Source: Waltergamsia citrina (Eukaryota > Ascomycota > Sordariomycetes > Hypocreales > Bionectriaceae). From it: DNA of 64,000 bases. The notes under the pieces were generated by a model. The model did no database searches, was not told the origin of the DNA, and saw only the letters and a list, made by a program, of their open reading frames with translations. Shown piece after piece: positions 23,586 to 34,880 of the stretch; within the stretch, counting starts at the first letter, position 1; the number at the start of each line of letters is the position of its first letter. The translations under genes were made by a program, and so were the position numbers. Location: NCBI GenBank assembly GCA_022814615.1, contig JAKLNE010000091.1, forward strand, positions 20,382 through 84,381, given 5' to 3'.

Positions 23586-24344
23586 CTTGAAAGTTGTAAG
23601 GAAAGATTCAAGACTTCGTAGTTGGCTTGGTGGAGAGAGAGCGGGACGTAGTGTGACTGGGAGGGAACCCCGGCGCTTTTTGTACTGACTGAAAGGAACT
23701 ATGTTCCACCACCCTCCAAGTCTTCCTGTGCTATTTGTGCTGTTCCCTTGTTCGTAAAGACAGACCCCTCAACCCCAGATTGTTCTCGAGGCAAGATTGT
23801 GGGGATTATCTGGGGAGCTAATTTAACGCCGGGGAATCTACTGGGATGAGCAGTGTAAGTTGCGACTCTAAGGTGCAAACTAGACTGGTCAAGATCCCGG
23901 AGTTTTGGGAATGTGGGGAGAGTTGTTATGAAAACCCCGAATATCGCCGGCTTGGTAGTCCACCCCGCTAATACCAAGGCACTTAGCATGGCCAAACGAG
24001 GCCAATGATAGTCTAATCGACTTTAAAGATCACTTGCTTATGTTGCATGCTTACGACGCATGTGTTGAACCCTGCCTGCAAAGCTTCCCCTCAACTGATC
24101 CCGACCCAGGGGCTCGGATGCGTGTCATTGCCCGTCTCGATTGAACGCGGGTATGGAACAGGCGCACCAAATCCGGGAATTCTAAGAAGGCCTTTAATGC
24201 CGCTATTTGCATATGGCCAACACATCAATAGACTACTTATTGAGTTCTTCATGTAGGCAACGGAAGGTATCATTTGAGAACCAGTCTAAACCGCCATCGA
24301 ATTGTTTGTAACTGCTACTTAAAAATCCTATCATAAGTTGTTGC
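23586..24344. promoter_or_regulatory. Upstream region of the MFS gene
   Basis: A 759-nt spacer between the 3' end of acetoacetyl-CoA synthetase and the MFS start, both on the minus strand. It holds scattered CGG/CCG triplets but no repeat I could assign. No gene seen. Confidence 0.45.
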
Positions 24345-26518
24345 CTAGAGTCTAGCACGAACAGTAGGTTGTGCCTCCAAATGGTAGAACCGTGTGAAGT
24401 CTTGCACACATTCAGGGTTGGCAACCGTATTGCTCATCGTCCGAGGGACCTCCCCCGTACAGATTGTCTTCTTTACAAGAGTCTCAATCTTCTTACCATT
24501 CACCGTCATGGGGATTTCAGCAACGGGGATAATGAAACGAGGGACATGGCGGGCGCTCAGTCCGGAGCGAATCGCGTCGGCCAACTGCTTTGAAAGAGCG
24601 GGTGTAAAGTTGTAACCTTCGCGCATCACCACGAAGAGAAAAACAGACTCATCGTCGTCGACACCCTTGCGGTGTCTCCCGATACACAGTGTAGTCTCAA
24701 TAGGCTTGTCAAAGGGAGCGGCTTCGGTTATAGAATAGATCTCGGAGGACCCAAAGCGGATGCCTTGCGGGTTAAGAACGCCATCACTAATGAATTATGT
24801 TAGTCTGAGAATGACTTCGAAGACAAGGGAGAGAATTTAAGTTACCTCCTGCCGTGGACTTGACATCCCCGAGTTGCGGGGTTGAAGCTAGCCCAGTCAT
24901 GTTGGGCCCAACAGGGGAAATCGAATCGCTCGAAATAGCTCTCGTGGTATTTCTTATGCCCATCGTCGCCCCAGAAGAATACAGGCATGGAAGGAAACGG
25001 CTTCCGACAGATCATCTCACCATGAGCTCCACTGTCTCGAACGGAATCACCAGTGACTGGATCAGCAATGTCGATGTCCATACCCAACATAGGAATTTGA
25101 ATTTCGCCAGCGTAAAGGCTTCCGGCTGGGTCCGTACCGCACCAAGAGGTCACAATATCAGTACCGCCAGTGACACTGGTAAGGTGTACGTTTTGAGGGA
25201 AGACATCATAGAACCAATGGTACTGGTTCTCAGCCAAGTGCGATCCCCCTGTCTGGACCATGCGAAGAGAGCGTAGGTCGTATTGCTCCTTTGCATTGAT
25301 ACCACGGGACTGAAGCTGCTGAAGGAACCGAGGTGATGTACCCCAATATGCTACATTATGCGTTTCAACAATGCTTAACATAGCTTCTGGCGCGGGGAAG
25401 GTTGGCGAACCGTCATACAAGACTAGTGTAGTTCCCGCAGCCAGGTGTCCGACCATAATGTTCCATAACACCCAAGAAGGGCTTGAGTACTGGAAGACTG
25501 TCTCACCTGGCTTTAAAGAATTGTGTAATAGTGGAGTTTTGAGGTGCTGCATAATAACACCATGCTGGTGAACCAAGCATTTTGGAGGACCAGAGGTGCC
25601 ACTCGAGTAAAGGATGTAGAGGGGATGGGAGAAAGATACCCGGTCGAACTCAAGCGGTGCTGCGGAGTCCGATGTAGCAACAAAGTCTTTAAGGTCTGTG
25701 AATCCATGTCCGGAGACTTCCTGCAGAGGGATCACCACAGTTTGAGGCTTTACGTCCAGACAAGACACGATGCTTGAGATCTTTTCTAGGTTAGAGCGCC
25801 GGCGGCCTTTGTAGGTAACATGGCTATCTGCGAAGAGAATAGTAGGCTCCACAAGGCGCAAGCGAGAGACGCAGCCCTAAAATCTTGTCAGTAAAAGGTC
25901 ACTGTGAAACCAAGAATCAGTTGAAAGTTGACTTACTTCAGTACCCAAATCGGAAGCAATAGAAGTGAACACAGCACCCAAACTAGCTGAAGCTAGCAGC
26001 AGAGCCACAGACCAGACCGAAGTAGAAATGAGACACGCAACACGGTCGCCCTGTTTGACCCCGTTGTTTCTCAAGGCGCTGCGTAGTTGACGAACTTGCT
26101 CCCGAAGCTTTCTCCAAGACCACCGCTCTCCCTCGATGCTTTGACCCTCACGGATTCCTACCAAGCAAGTGGCGTCAGGAGAGACATCGGGCTGATTCAG
26201 CACGTTCTCAGCATAGTTGATGGTGACGCCTTTGAAGAATTTGGGGATATGATCCATAGGGACGTTGGGATCATATGCTTGCGTGATTCCATGGGGAAGG
26301 CTAGGCGTCAAGCGGAGGTAAGACCATAGGTCCACCCAGAAATCTTGCGGTGAGGAGCATGACCATTTTTGAAGCTCTTGCGTGTTCTGTAAGTTGAGGT
26401 TGAATTTTTTGTTAATGTGTCGACGATACACGTTCATCGGAATATCATCGAGGTTTCCGTTGGGCTGCCACACAGGTCTGGTAGACCCTAGAGACTGGTT
26501 GGAAACTGTGCTGGCCAT
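24345..26518 (-). CDS. Acetoacetyl-CoA synthetase
   Basis: Three exons: 26518-25937, 25876-24846 and 24786-24345, giving 684 aa, close to the usual length. The introns are 60 and 59 nt. The N-terminal domain of acyl-CoA synthetases of this type is present (PVWQPNGNLDDI, FFKGVTINYAENVL, GDRVACLI). The AMP-binding signature YILYSSGTSGPPKCLVHQHG is near residue 285. SSPSWVLWNIMVGHLAAGTT, TGGTDIVTSWCG and NPQGIRFGSSEIYSI are characteristic of acetoacetyl-CoA synthetases. Established: the enzyme activates acetoacetate with ATP and CoA in the cytosol, feeding ketone-body carbon into acetyl-CoA or sterol synthesis. The start at 26518 (MASTVSNQ) is preferred over an in-frame upstream ATG at 26542. 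It shares a 486-nt promoter with the divergent acyl-CoA dehydrogenase at 27005. Confidence 0.93.
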
Positions 26519-27004
26519 TTTTAGGAAAAGAAACAACGCCACAAACTCAGGAAAAAAGTGAAAAAATTCCCATCAGCTTAACGATGGAGTTTTTGGATGT
26601 GCCCATTGTACAGGACCATAACCCTTTTTCTGAATCCAAGTGAGTCGGGTTGAAATGCCGTTTTGCCAAGTTCGACAGGGGTCAATGTTGGGGGAGAAAG
26701 GCATCGCGGGGGACACGCCGAGAATCGCCGTCCTACACCGGCGATTTTCGGTGGCCTCTCCATCTTTGTCCCCGTGGGCATCATGTACCCTCGGTACAGC
26801 AGGGCGATGGCAAATATTGCATTTGAGAGGAAAGACATGATAAGTCACACAGGAGGCTTGATATTAGCGATGTACCCGGCAAGTTACGAGCGGACACCTT
26901 CAGCTCCTTGACAACTTTGGCGTCATTCCGACAAAGAGAGCGAGCAGAACCAGTCGCTTGGTTAGCATTGCCAGGGTGTTACCGTTCACCCTAACGTCAG
27001 CATC
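26519..27004. promoter_or_regulatory. Bidirectional promoter of acetoacetyl-CoA synthetase and AidB-like dehydrogenase
   Basis: A perfect 8-bp inverted repeat lies at 26723-26730 and 26739-26746, with an 8-nt spacer. It contains an everted CCG-N8-CGG, a geometry used by dimeric Zn2Cys6 regulators. A CCTCGG hexamer, the core recognised by FarA/FarB-type fatty-acid regulators in Aspergillus, lies at 26789-26794. Two Zn2Cys6 genes are in the same block. Function is inferred. Confidence 0.55.
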
Positions 27005-29033
27005 ATGGCTCCTCCCATGGATCATTCTACCATAGACTCGGGCTACAAGCTTGAGCCTACAATTCTAGGCAACCCTATCACGACGGATGCATACTTTCAG
27101 CGCGTATTGGACTGGTATCTAGGCCCAGAAGTTGCCAAGAAAGCCCTTCCCAAGTTGACCAAGTTTGGAGAGGAGGCTGTGTCAGATGAGATTCATACCT
27201 GGATCGCGGACGCGGAGAAGAATGAGCCTTATGTCAAACAGTATGATGCCTGGGGGCGTCGCTACCCTGCTGATAAACTTGTGACCGCTCACGGCTGGAA
27301 ACAACTCGGCACATGGGGAGCAAAGAACGGGTATGTTCGCAGTTACGTTCTTTCTTAGTCTTTACCGGGACTAACATGCAAGCAGTGTAGTATCATTAGG
27401 CTATGAGGAAGAGTTTGGCCCTTACCGAAGAATCGTGCAGCACGCGTTGTAAGTGAAGACACTTCCGGAAGCAGCCCCCTACCAATTCTAGTAGGGTTCA
27501 TCAGAAGCTAACATCAACAGCAATTATGTCTTCTCTGCGTCTTCCGCTGTCCGGTCTTGCCCCGTGTCAATGACCAGCGGTGCTGCTAGGCTTGTTATGC
27601 GTCATCTGCCCGGTCTGCCCGAGGGCCACCCATTTCATGAGGTTTTCCAGAAGCTGATTTCCCGCGACGATGCTTGGGTATCTAGCCAGTGGATGACGGA
27701 GCGGCCTGGTGGCAGTGATGTACGTAACTCAGAGACAGTGGCCATCCATTCTCCCCTCAAGCAAAAGTCATCGCGGATAGGCAACATCGATGAGGGCGAC
27801 TGGCTTATTTCAGGCTTCAAGTGGTTCTCATCAGCCACAGACTGTGATATGGCTCTCATTCTGGCCAAGACTGAGTCGGGTGAGCTGAGCCTGTTCCTTG
27901 CTCCTACAAAGAAGCAGGACAAGTCTACCAATGGTGTCCGCATCCACCGTATGAAGAAGAAGATGGGAACTAAAGAGCTCCCCACGGCCGAGTTGCAGCT
28001 GGATGGTGTTCGTGCTTGGATGATCGGCCCCAAGGACAAGGGCATCGCAACAATTGCACTGCTGCTCAATGTTACCCGCACACACAACTTCATCACCGCC
28101 TTATCCTGCTGGCGCCGAGCTATGCATATCGCCAAATCCTTCGCTAAGGCTCGAACTGTCATGGATCAGCCTCTCGCCACATTCCCTATGCACCTGCGGT
28201 TGTTGTCGAATATGGAGGTCAAGCATCAAGGCGCTTTGCAGCTGGCCTTCTTCACCACCTCGCTGCTGGGATTTGCCGACTATGGCTTCCCCGAGGAGGC
28301 CAAGTCCAACGATTACATTCCTCTACCACAGCCTGGGAAAGACACTGAAGTCCTACTCCGCACCTTAACCGCTACGACTAAAGCTATCATCTGCAAGGTC
28401 GGCACATATGCCCTGCAGGAATGTCAAGAGGCCATGGGCGGTGTCGGCTACCTCGACGATCCGGATGATCCGGAGTTCAACATTTCGCGTCTCTTCCGCG
28501 ATACGGCTGCCAACATGACCTGGGAGGGAACCACGAATGTGCTGGCTAGTGAAGTTGTCCGTCACGTTCTCAACAAGGACCATCTCGATATTATCCAAGG
28601 CTGGCTAAACCAGTCCATCAACAAGATCAGCAACTCTGAGCTCAAGCAAGCTCTCTTGAACGTCACGTCCAAATACTTCAGCAAACTCACGTCACAAAAG
28701 AACGATGTAGGGACGGCCTTGGCCGAGGCGCGTCAATACATGTTCACACTCGGATGGCTCATAAGCGGTATGCTGTTATCCTTAGACGCCCAGCGCGATG
28801 GTAATGCGACAGCTCACGAGGTTGCACTGCGCTGGGTCCTCGACGGTCAAGGGGGTTTCGGTGAATTTACGTTCCCTGACATGATCTATCAGCCAGGCGC
28901 GTCAACTTCGAGTCGCGTCCAGGAGGCGGAGCGCAGAAATTGGGATTGCAAAATCGTCTGGGGGACTGAATTGCCCCGAGACGCTGCAGCTGGGTATCGT
29001 GTTCCGGCGGTCGCGTCCAGGGCGAAGCTGTAA
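27005..29033 (+). CDS. AidB-like acyl-CoA dehydrogenase
   Basis: Three exons: 27005-27330, 27386-27448 and 27521-29033, giving 633 aa. It is longer than classical acyl-CoA dehydrogenases (~400 aa) and has the AidB/ACAD-11-type layout. Signatures are HAFNYVFSASAVRSCPVSMT across the second junction, QWMTERPGGSDV (flavin-binding motif), GFKWFSSATDCDMALILA, MKKKMGTKELPTAELQ, CQEAMGGVGYLDD, and FRDTAANMTWEGTTNVLASE with the likely catalytic Glu in WEGTTN. Established: fungal members are predicted peroxisomal or mitochondrial FAD enzymes acting on acyl-CoA esters; their substrates are mostly unknown. No classic PTS1 is present (the C-terminus is RAKL, similar to but not a canonical SKL). It is transcribed divergently from acetoacetyl-CoA synthetase, which suggests shared control. 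Confidence 0.93.
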
Positions 29034-29755
29034 TGTGTGTAAATAATTAGAGTGTGGATTCTTTATTGCGGATTGCCATTTCGCAGTGGGATACGGATAC
29101 TCTGCAGACTACATTCCATGAGTATTAGCAGATCCCTGTACTACGAATTCCGCGGCTCAAAGTCAATGTGAATTTCCGAAGATCTTGTTGCTCCCAACTT
29201 AGACGAAGGATGATCGATGTGAGAGGTCATTCAATTCATGTTCTGACGTGGTATTGTTGATATGAAGTACGAATATCTTCATAAAGTAGAGACCGTGACA
29301 CATATTCAAGAGTTTCAGTGCTTGGCTAACGCGACTGGACGCTATCACTAAAGTACATATGGCTGTAGTTTCCACCAGACTCCACCACCATCTGATCCCA
29401 GGGGCGCTAATTGTGGCGGATGGTGGGAGTAGAGCCAAAGCTTTGGTCACCTTTTCATCCCCGCAATCGTCCGTTCTGTGGCCTGTTGGTTTCTCTTAAC
29501 TCTTCCCCAGCTCCGTACCGCTGAGGCGGGAAGATGTGTATGAGGTATGCATGGACCCTGCGCCGTCATCCCTCCTCACCCAACGCGACGTGAAAGACTG
29601 TATGTTCTTGTTCTTGGGTTACTCTACGGCCGATTTTACTCAATCTTTTCCTCAACGACGCCGTCACGGTCTCCACCTTGGCCATCGGGCGATCATAGTA
29701 AAGCCCAGAAATCAAAATCTCACACAGTAGACTCGCGTCACTTATATCGCAGAAT
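29034..29755. promoter_or_regulatory. Upstream region of the FarA-like regulator
   Basis: A 722-nt spacer. Open frames here show no domain and do not join to the Zn-cluster exon. Probable promoter and leader of the gene at 29756. Confidence 0.45.
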
Positions 29756-32023
29756 ATGCAACCCATCCAGCGAGGGAGCAAGGCGTGCTCCATCTGCCAC
29801 AAAAAGAAGGTTAGCGAAGCTTATGTATCTACAGCAGCCAAATTTGAAGCGCTCACACCCTCTGCTTAGATAAAATGTGACCTTCAACAGATGGGAGAAA
29901 GCCATCCGTGCACCAATTGCAATCTTAGCGGCTACACATGTCGGTGGGTTGATCGCGTGGTCCCGGATCATTGCCCGTCATCTGATTCCGGGGTTTGAAG
30001 AAGACTTATTGACTTACCACGCTTCGTAGGCCTCACCAAAGGAAGCGCAAACACTATACACTCAGTCCCAGCCCACCGCCATCGCGCAGCATCGGGGAAT
30101 ATGGCCAGAGCCAGCCAACGCATGACAGACAGCGCACGGGAGGCAACAGTTCGTATGTGGCAGATATGTCGGAGGCAGATATGACGTCTGTGCCCGCAGA
30201 CGCTACGATACTATCACCGCAGTCGTCTACTCCCCATCGAGAAGCAACCGGCGAGGTACCGACGGCGGAGCAGAGCTATGTCGGGCGAGGAGAGTACATT
30301 GGGGGCCAAGTTCCTTTCACGGAAGATGCCGGAGTCTCATCTGGTACGGTAGGGTTGAATCCCGATATATCTGGAGTCGACCGACAGATTCTGGACTTGA
30401 AGAAGGCGCTGGAGATGCCCCCGCGAGCTGTGCGTGAAAGTTTAATAGATGCATTTATGGATCGAATACATCCATGGATGCCCATCATCGAGAGAAGTTG
30501 GCTTGAGGACGGGAAAGACAGGCATGCCTCGACATTGCTTCAGCAGGCGGTCTTCCTGGCCGGAAGCCGGGTTTCAGCCAGCCGAGGGATATTCACGTCA
30601 TCTAAAGAGTTTTACGAGAGAGCGAGGACACTATTTTTCCATGGCCACGAAAAGAACACGACGCTCGCTATAGTCGCAGTTAGCTTGCTGCATTGGTGGA
30701 ATCCAACGGGGCCAGAGATGTTTTCCATCAGCACGAGCGGGTTTTGGGTGCGGGTTGGCGTTTGAACTTGCATATCAGGTTGGCCTCCACAAGAAATCAC
30801 CACCGGGACCGTTCCAGGGTTTTCGGCGACGTTTATGGTGGTCATTGGTGGTAAGTATAGTTTGCACCGGCGATATCCTTCATCTGCTTCATTCAGAAAG
30901 CCTCCATAAGCTAAATCCTAGCCAGACTCGCGATAATATCATCTCAGTGGGAACTGGGAGGCCAAGAACAATAAATCTTGCCGACTGCAACGTTCAAGCT
31001 CCATCATTAAGCGACTTTGCTTCGCCTGACACGAATGCAAAACTATTCATCGCCTACGTATCAATATGCAGGCAGATGGGCGATATTGCCGAAGCACAGC
31101 GAAGGCAGGACCTCTCACACTTACGTCGAAAACATCTGGAAGATGCCTTATTCCGATGGATAAAAGAGCTGCCTCGGGAATTCCAGGCCATGCAGGGCCA
31201 CGACGACATGCGCTCACCGGCACCCTATAACTTCGAAGCCCGCCAGCTGTGGGTGGCCTACTTCGTTTCTCTCATACTACTTCAGCGCTCAGAGAGCTCG
31301 CAGGGCCGCACCTCGACGGTCAGTCTCATGGCATCGTCATTTGTCGTCCATATCATGGAGGAGTTTCTTTCGCGAGATCAGTTACGCTTCCTAGGGCCGG
31401 TCTTCGCATTCTATGCACTAGCCGCCGGACTGGTTCAGCTCTCAGGGTTACGCTATGAAGCTTTACATAATACGGCGGAGCACGAATTCAACGTGATCAA
31501 AATGACTCTAGAAGAGCTCGGGCAGCGATGGGGGTCTGCTCACGGAGCACTTCGAATCGTCAACGGGGTCAAAGACGCTCTTCAGCAGCAACCAATGGTT
31601 TCAGGTCATCCAAAGCCAATCTCTGACGAGGCCAAAGTTTTCTTCAACGACTTTGGCCCTGATTTTTGTCGTCTATGGGAGGTCGGGTTCCCCACCGCAG
31701 AGGGCCGAGGGCGCACTAGAGCCCCCATCCAGAGCAACCAACAACTAAACCAACGCGATGTATGGAACTATGATCCAGCATCGGTTGGGTCAAGTGGGAC
31801 TTTCAATATGTCGCCTCCGTTTATGATGACGGACCCAACGGACGCGGTGTCTACTTCGCAATATCCCCCGCAGTATCCAGAGGGCGATGTGACGCCATTT
31901 TACAATGGTAACATATACCAGATGGCACAATTTGACGACCCGCTAGCCTTAGTAGAAGGATCTTGGCTGTTCCATGACCTGGATTTGCAGCGGATTCTAG
32001 ATAATACTTCACAGCAGTTATGA
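29756..32023 (+). CDS. FarA-like Zn(II)2Cys6 transcription factor with a frame lesion
   Basis: Four exons: 29756-29809, 29870-29943, 30030-30850 and 30926-32023. The zinc cluster is CX2CX6CX10CX2CX6C (CSICHKKKIKC, then HPCTNCNLSGYTC). It is encoded by the first two exons, which are too short to stand out alone. A basic linker (RPHQRKRKH) follows. The middle-homology (fungal_trans) domain contains IHPWMPIIERSW, SLLHWWNPTGPE, SGFWVR, AYQVGLHKK, RRRLWWSLVTRDN and GRPRTINLADC, the pattern of the FarA/FarB/Ctf1 group. Those proteins activate fatty-acid catabolic genes. Exon 3 has one base too many: between SGFWVR and LAFELAYQ the frame shifts at the GGG run 30752-30754. Reading one fewer base restores both family alignment and phase with exon 4, for ~681 aa. 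Either a real frameshift or a consensus error. Confidence 0.8.
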
Positions 32024-32854
32024 GAGAAGGCTCTTGAGAGGCCGCTCATGTTAATGATAAGATACGTGATGGTCTTTTTACTACTTGTCACAGAACGTAA
32101 GCAATATACGATTAAGTGCATTGTAATGGAAGAAAACGGGAAACGCAGTGAGCCTTAGGCTATTAATTCGATTAACATAACAGTCGTGCTACAACCTGAT
32201 GTGTAAGCCGAGTTGTAACTGCACGTTGCTACGTACGAAGACCAGAGTTACCCTACACCAGTATACATCTAAGTTAAGAACAGGAGTTCATCTAGGCTCA
32301 TCAGAGAGGCAAAACGGCCGAAAATCAACAAAGCCTCAGCGATCTTGTGCATCATCTAGCTCCGGCCATATGGTGCTGGGGACTAAAAGCTAATCTTGTA
32401 TCCTTCAAGCGTGGCTTTTACGGAACGCTCCCGGTATAGAACACCAAGAGAGCCAATTCGTTCAACGACAACTACAGAATTACATCTAGTTTCCTCCCGC
32501 AGCTTCTGTCCCAAGATTCCTGAATCATTGCCTTGTAAATCCTGTTACAATCAACCCGCGCCAACCGGCAGGGCGTCTCTCCGAGTTCGCTGCTTCTGTC
32601 CGGCGTTTTTCGGCGAAATGTATAACCCCAACTCTACTCAGTGCGGGAGCCAATTAGCATCTGAACCAGCGTTGGGGTTAGCCGATAAAGTCTCCATCTC
32701 GGCATGTTCCTAACCGACGAAACAGGATTTCACCAATTGACCCCAGAGCTAAAGCTTGGCTGATAACTCATGCCACCTCAAGGCACGGCGTCATTGTGGA
32801 ATCAGATTTTTCTCGGTCTCCTAATTTATCTCGCCCGGTAGCATTTTGTTCATC
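32024..32854. promoter_or_regulatory. Upstream region of glutaryl-CoA dehydrogenase
   Basis: 831 nt between the FarA-like gene and the next gene on the same strand. No domain-bearing frame. I did not find a CCTCGG hexamer here by eye. Confidence 0.45.
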
Positions 32855-34141
32855 ATGTCGTCGTTTTTAAGCTCTGCCCGCGTTGCCGCTCGGCCAGCGA
32901 TGCGCTGCGGTCTCCGGTCGCAGTTGAGAGGACATACCCGATTCGCTTCATCCAGCGTGCAGTACCAATGGCAAGATCCGCTTAATCTACAAAGCAACCT
33001 GACCGACGAGGAGGTCGCTATTCAGGAAACGGCACGTGCCTACTGTCAGGATAAACTGGCCCCGCGCGTCCTGGAAGCCTATCGCCAGGAAGACTATGAC
33101 CGCAACATCCTGCGCGAGATGGGTGAGCTAGGTCTCCTGGGCGCCACTATTGAAGGGTACGGATGCTCTGGCGTGAGCAGTGTCGCCTCTGGCCTCATAA
33201 CCCGCGAGGTTGAGCGCGTGGACTCGGGCTATCGGTCGGGTATGTCTGTCCAGAGCTCTCTCGTGATGGGGCCTATCTATGAGCACGGAACCCAGGAGCA
33301 AAAGGATCGTTGGTTGGAGAAGCTGGGAAAGGGCGAGCTAGTAGGCTGCTTTGGTCTGACCGAGCCGAATCACGGCTCTGACCCAGGATCTATGGAGACC
33401 ACCGCTAAGCCTCACCCTACGAAGAAGGGTTACTACTCACTCTCTGGTGCTAAGACTTGGATCACCAACTCGCCAATTGCTGACCTTTTTGTCGTCTGGG
33501 CTAAGCTTGACGGCAAGATCAGGGGCTTCGTTATTGAGCGTGACCAGTGCGAGCTCGGGACCCTCGAGACGCCCGCGATTAAGAACAAGAACGGACTGCG
33601 CGCCTCCATCACGGGCATGATCCAGTTAGATAACTGCGCCGTGCCCGCCGAGAACATGTTTCCCGAGGTCACCGGACTCACCGGCCCATTCAGCTGCCTC
33701 AACTCGGCCCGCTACGGCATCGCCTGGGGCATCGTCGGCGCCCTAGAGGACGCTCTCGATCGCGCTCGTGCTTATGCTTTGGAACGTAAACAATTCAAAG
33801 GCAATCCGTTGGCGAAATATCAACTCGTTCAGAAGAAGTTGGCAGATGCGCAGACAGATGCTGCTTTTGGCCTGCAGGCTGCTTACCAGGTTGGGCGGCT
33901 CAAGGACAAAGGCATGGTCACTCCCGAGATGATCTCCATGATCAAAAGGCAGAACTGCGACCGTGCGCTGTATAACACACGCCAGCTTCAAGAGATCTTT
34001 GGCGGAAATGCTGCTAGTGACGAGTATCACATCGGCCGTCACGTGGCCAATCTATTCGTCACGCAAACCTACGAGGGCCAGAGCGATATTCACGCTTTGA
34101 TCTTGGGGCGTGCTATGACTGGCGTCCAGGCTTTTGTCTAA
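32855..34141 (+). CDS. GCDH: Glutaryl-CoA dehydrogenase, mitochondrial
   Basis: Single exon, 428 aa from the ATG at 32855. The N-terminus is Ser/Arg/Ala-rich (SSARVAARPAMRCGLRSQ), as in mitochondrial targeting peptides. Diagnostic blocks are EGYGCSGVSSVASGLITREV, RVDSGYRSGMSVQSSLVM, CFGLTEPNHGSDPGSM (flavin-binding), SGAKTWITNSPIADLFVVWA, and FVTQTYEGQSDIHALILGRA. The last holds the catalytic-base Glu in TYEG. Established: the enzyme oxidises and decarboxylates glutaryl-CoA to crotonyl-CoA in lysine, hydroxylysine and tryptophan breakdown; the product continues to acetoacetyl-CoA and acetyl-CoA. Its location next to an acetoacetyl-CoA synthetase, a second acyl-CoA dehydrogenase and a FarA-like regulator fits a shared acyl-CoA catabolic theme. 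No intron is needed, unlike most genes in the window. Confidence 0.95.
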   Translation: MSSFLSSARVAARPAMRCGLRSQLRGHTRFASSSVQYQWQDPLNLQSNLTDEEVAIQETARAYCQDKLAPRVLEAYRQEDYDRNILREMGELGLLGATIEGYGCSGVSSVASGLITREVERVDSGYRSGMSVQSSLVMGPIYEHGTQEQKDRWLEKLGKGELVGCFGLTEPNHGSDPGSMETTAKPHPTKKGYYSLSGAKTWITNSPIADLFVVWAKLDGKIRGFVIERDQCELGTLETPAIKNKNGLRASITGMIQLDNCAVPAENMFPEVTGLTGPFSCLNSARYGIAWGIVGALEDALDRARAYALERKQFKGNPLAKYQLVQKKLADAQTDAAFGLQAAYQVGRLKDKGMVTPEMISMIKRQNCDRALYNTRQLQEIFGGNAASDEYHIGRHVANLFVTQTYEGQSDIHALILGRAMTGVQAFV

Positions 34142-34880
34142 TTTCGTTGACATTTGTAAGGAACATTGTACCTTTTTACTCGGTAGACAAGTGAATAGAC
34201 TAGAAAAAAACGTATAAAGATTCACAAGATACTCCTAGTACTGCATGCCACGAAAAACCGCAATGTCATTAACTCCCGCGACTTGTCGGTTCTGTTATTC
34301 AACCTACATGTAACAAGGTGGATGAGTTACCTCCCCTTGATTCAACACCCTCGGGGCAAACGAGGGTCTTCAATTCTTCGCTCTGGGAGAAGAATCATGT
34401 TATATTCAATATGGGCATCTCACAACTCGGAACAAGAGAATATTTTACAAATCCTTCATTTGCTGGCACAAGTCTTCGCAGAGCACTACGAAGGACTAAT
34501 CGCCGACCCTAGACCAGGTCGGACAACATAACTCTTCGTCGACTTCTTCATGAAAATTGTTTTTACTGGAAGATCTACAATATTGTTCCAGGGATTGGCA
34601 TGGCCCTAGATAGCACGACTTCCGCCTGCGATCTCGTTGTGAAAAGCCTCCTCCAAGTGCGGACCATCTAAGAACTAAACTTTATCAAAGCTGGCTGAAC
34701 AATAAGAAAAGAGCCTCTGTACACAGAAGCCACTGAAAATGAGACCTTGCGCTCTTGCAAAGCATTTCTGGAAGCTGAAGAACTGCAGAGAGTTGTTTGA
34801 TACACGCTGTAACCCTCGTCGGCGTTAGTATCAGATGTTAGCACCTCCATCGAGGGCAAGAGAAACTTCAGCGTCTATCT
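34142..34880. other. Intergenic, no gene recognised
   Basis: Sequence downstream of glutaryl-CoA dehydrogenase with no supported coding region. Confidence 0.45.

Noticed and set aside
29536..29873. Frames before the FarA-like Zn-cluster exon
   Set aside because: They overlap the real first exon in other frames and have no domain.
30686..30721. A 36-nt intron to repair the FarA-like frame
   Set aside because: Too short, and it would remove the conserved WWNPTGPE block.
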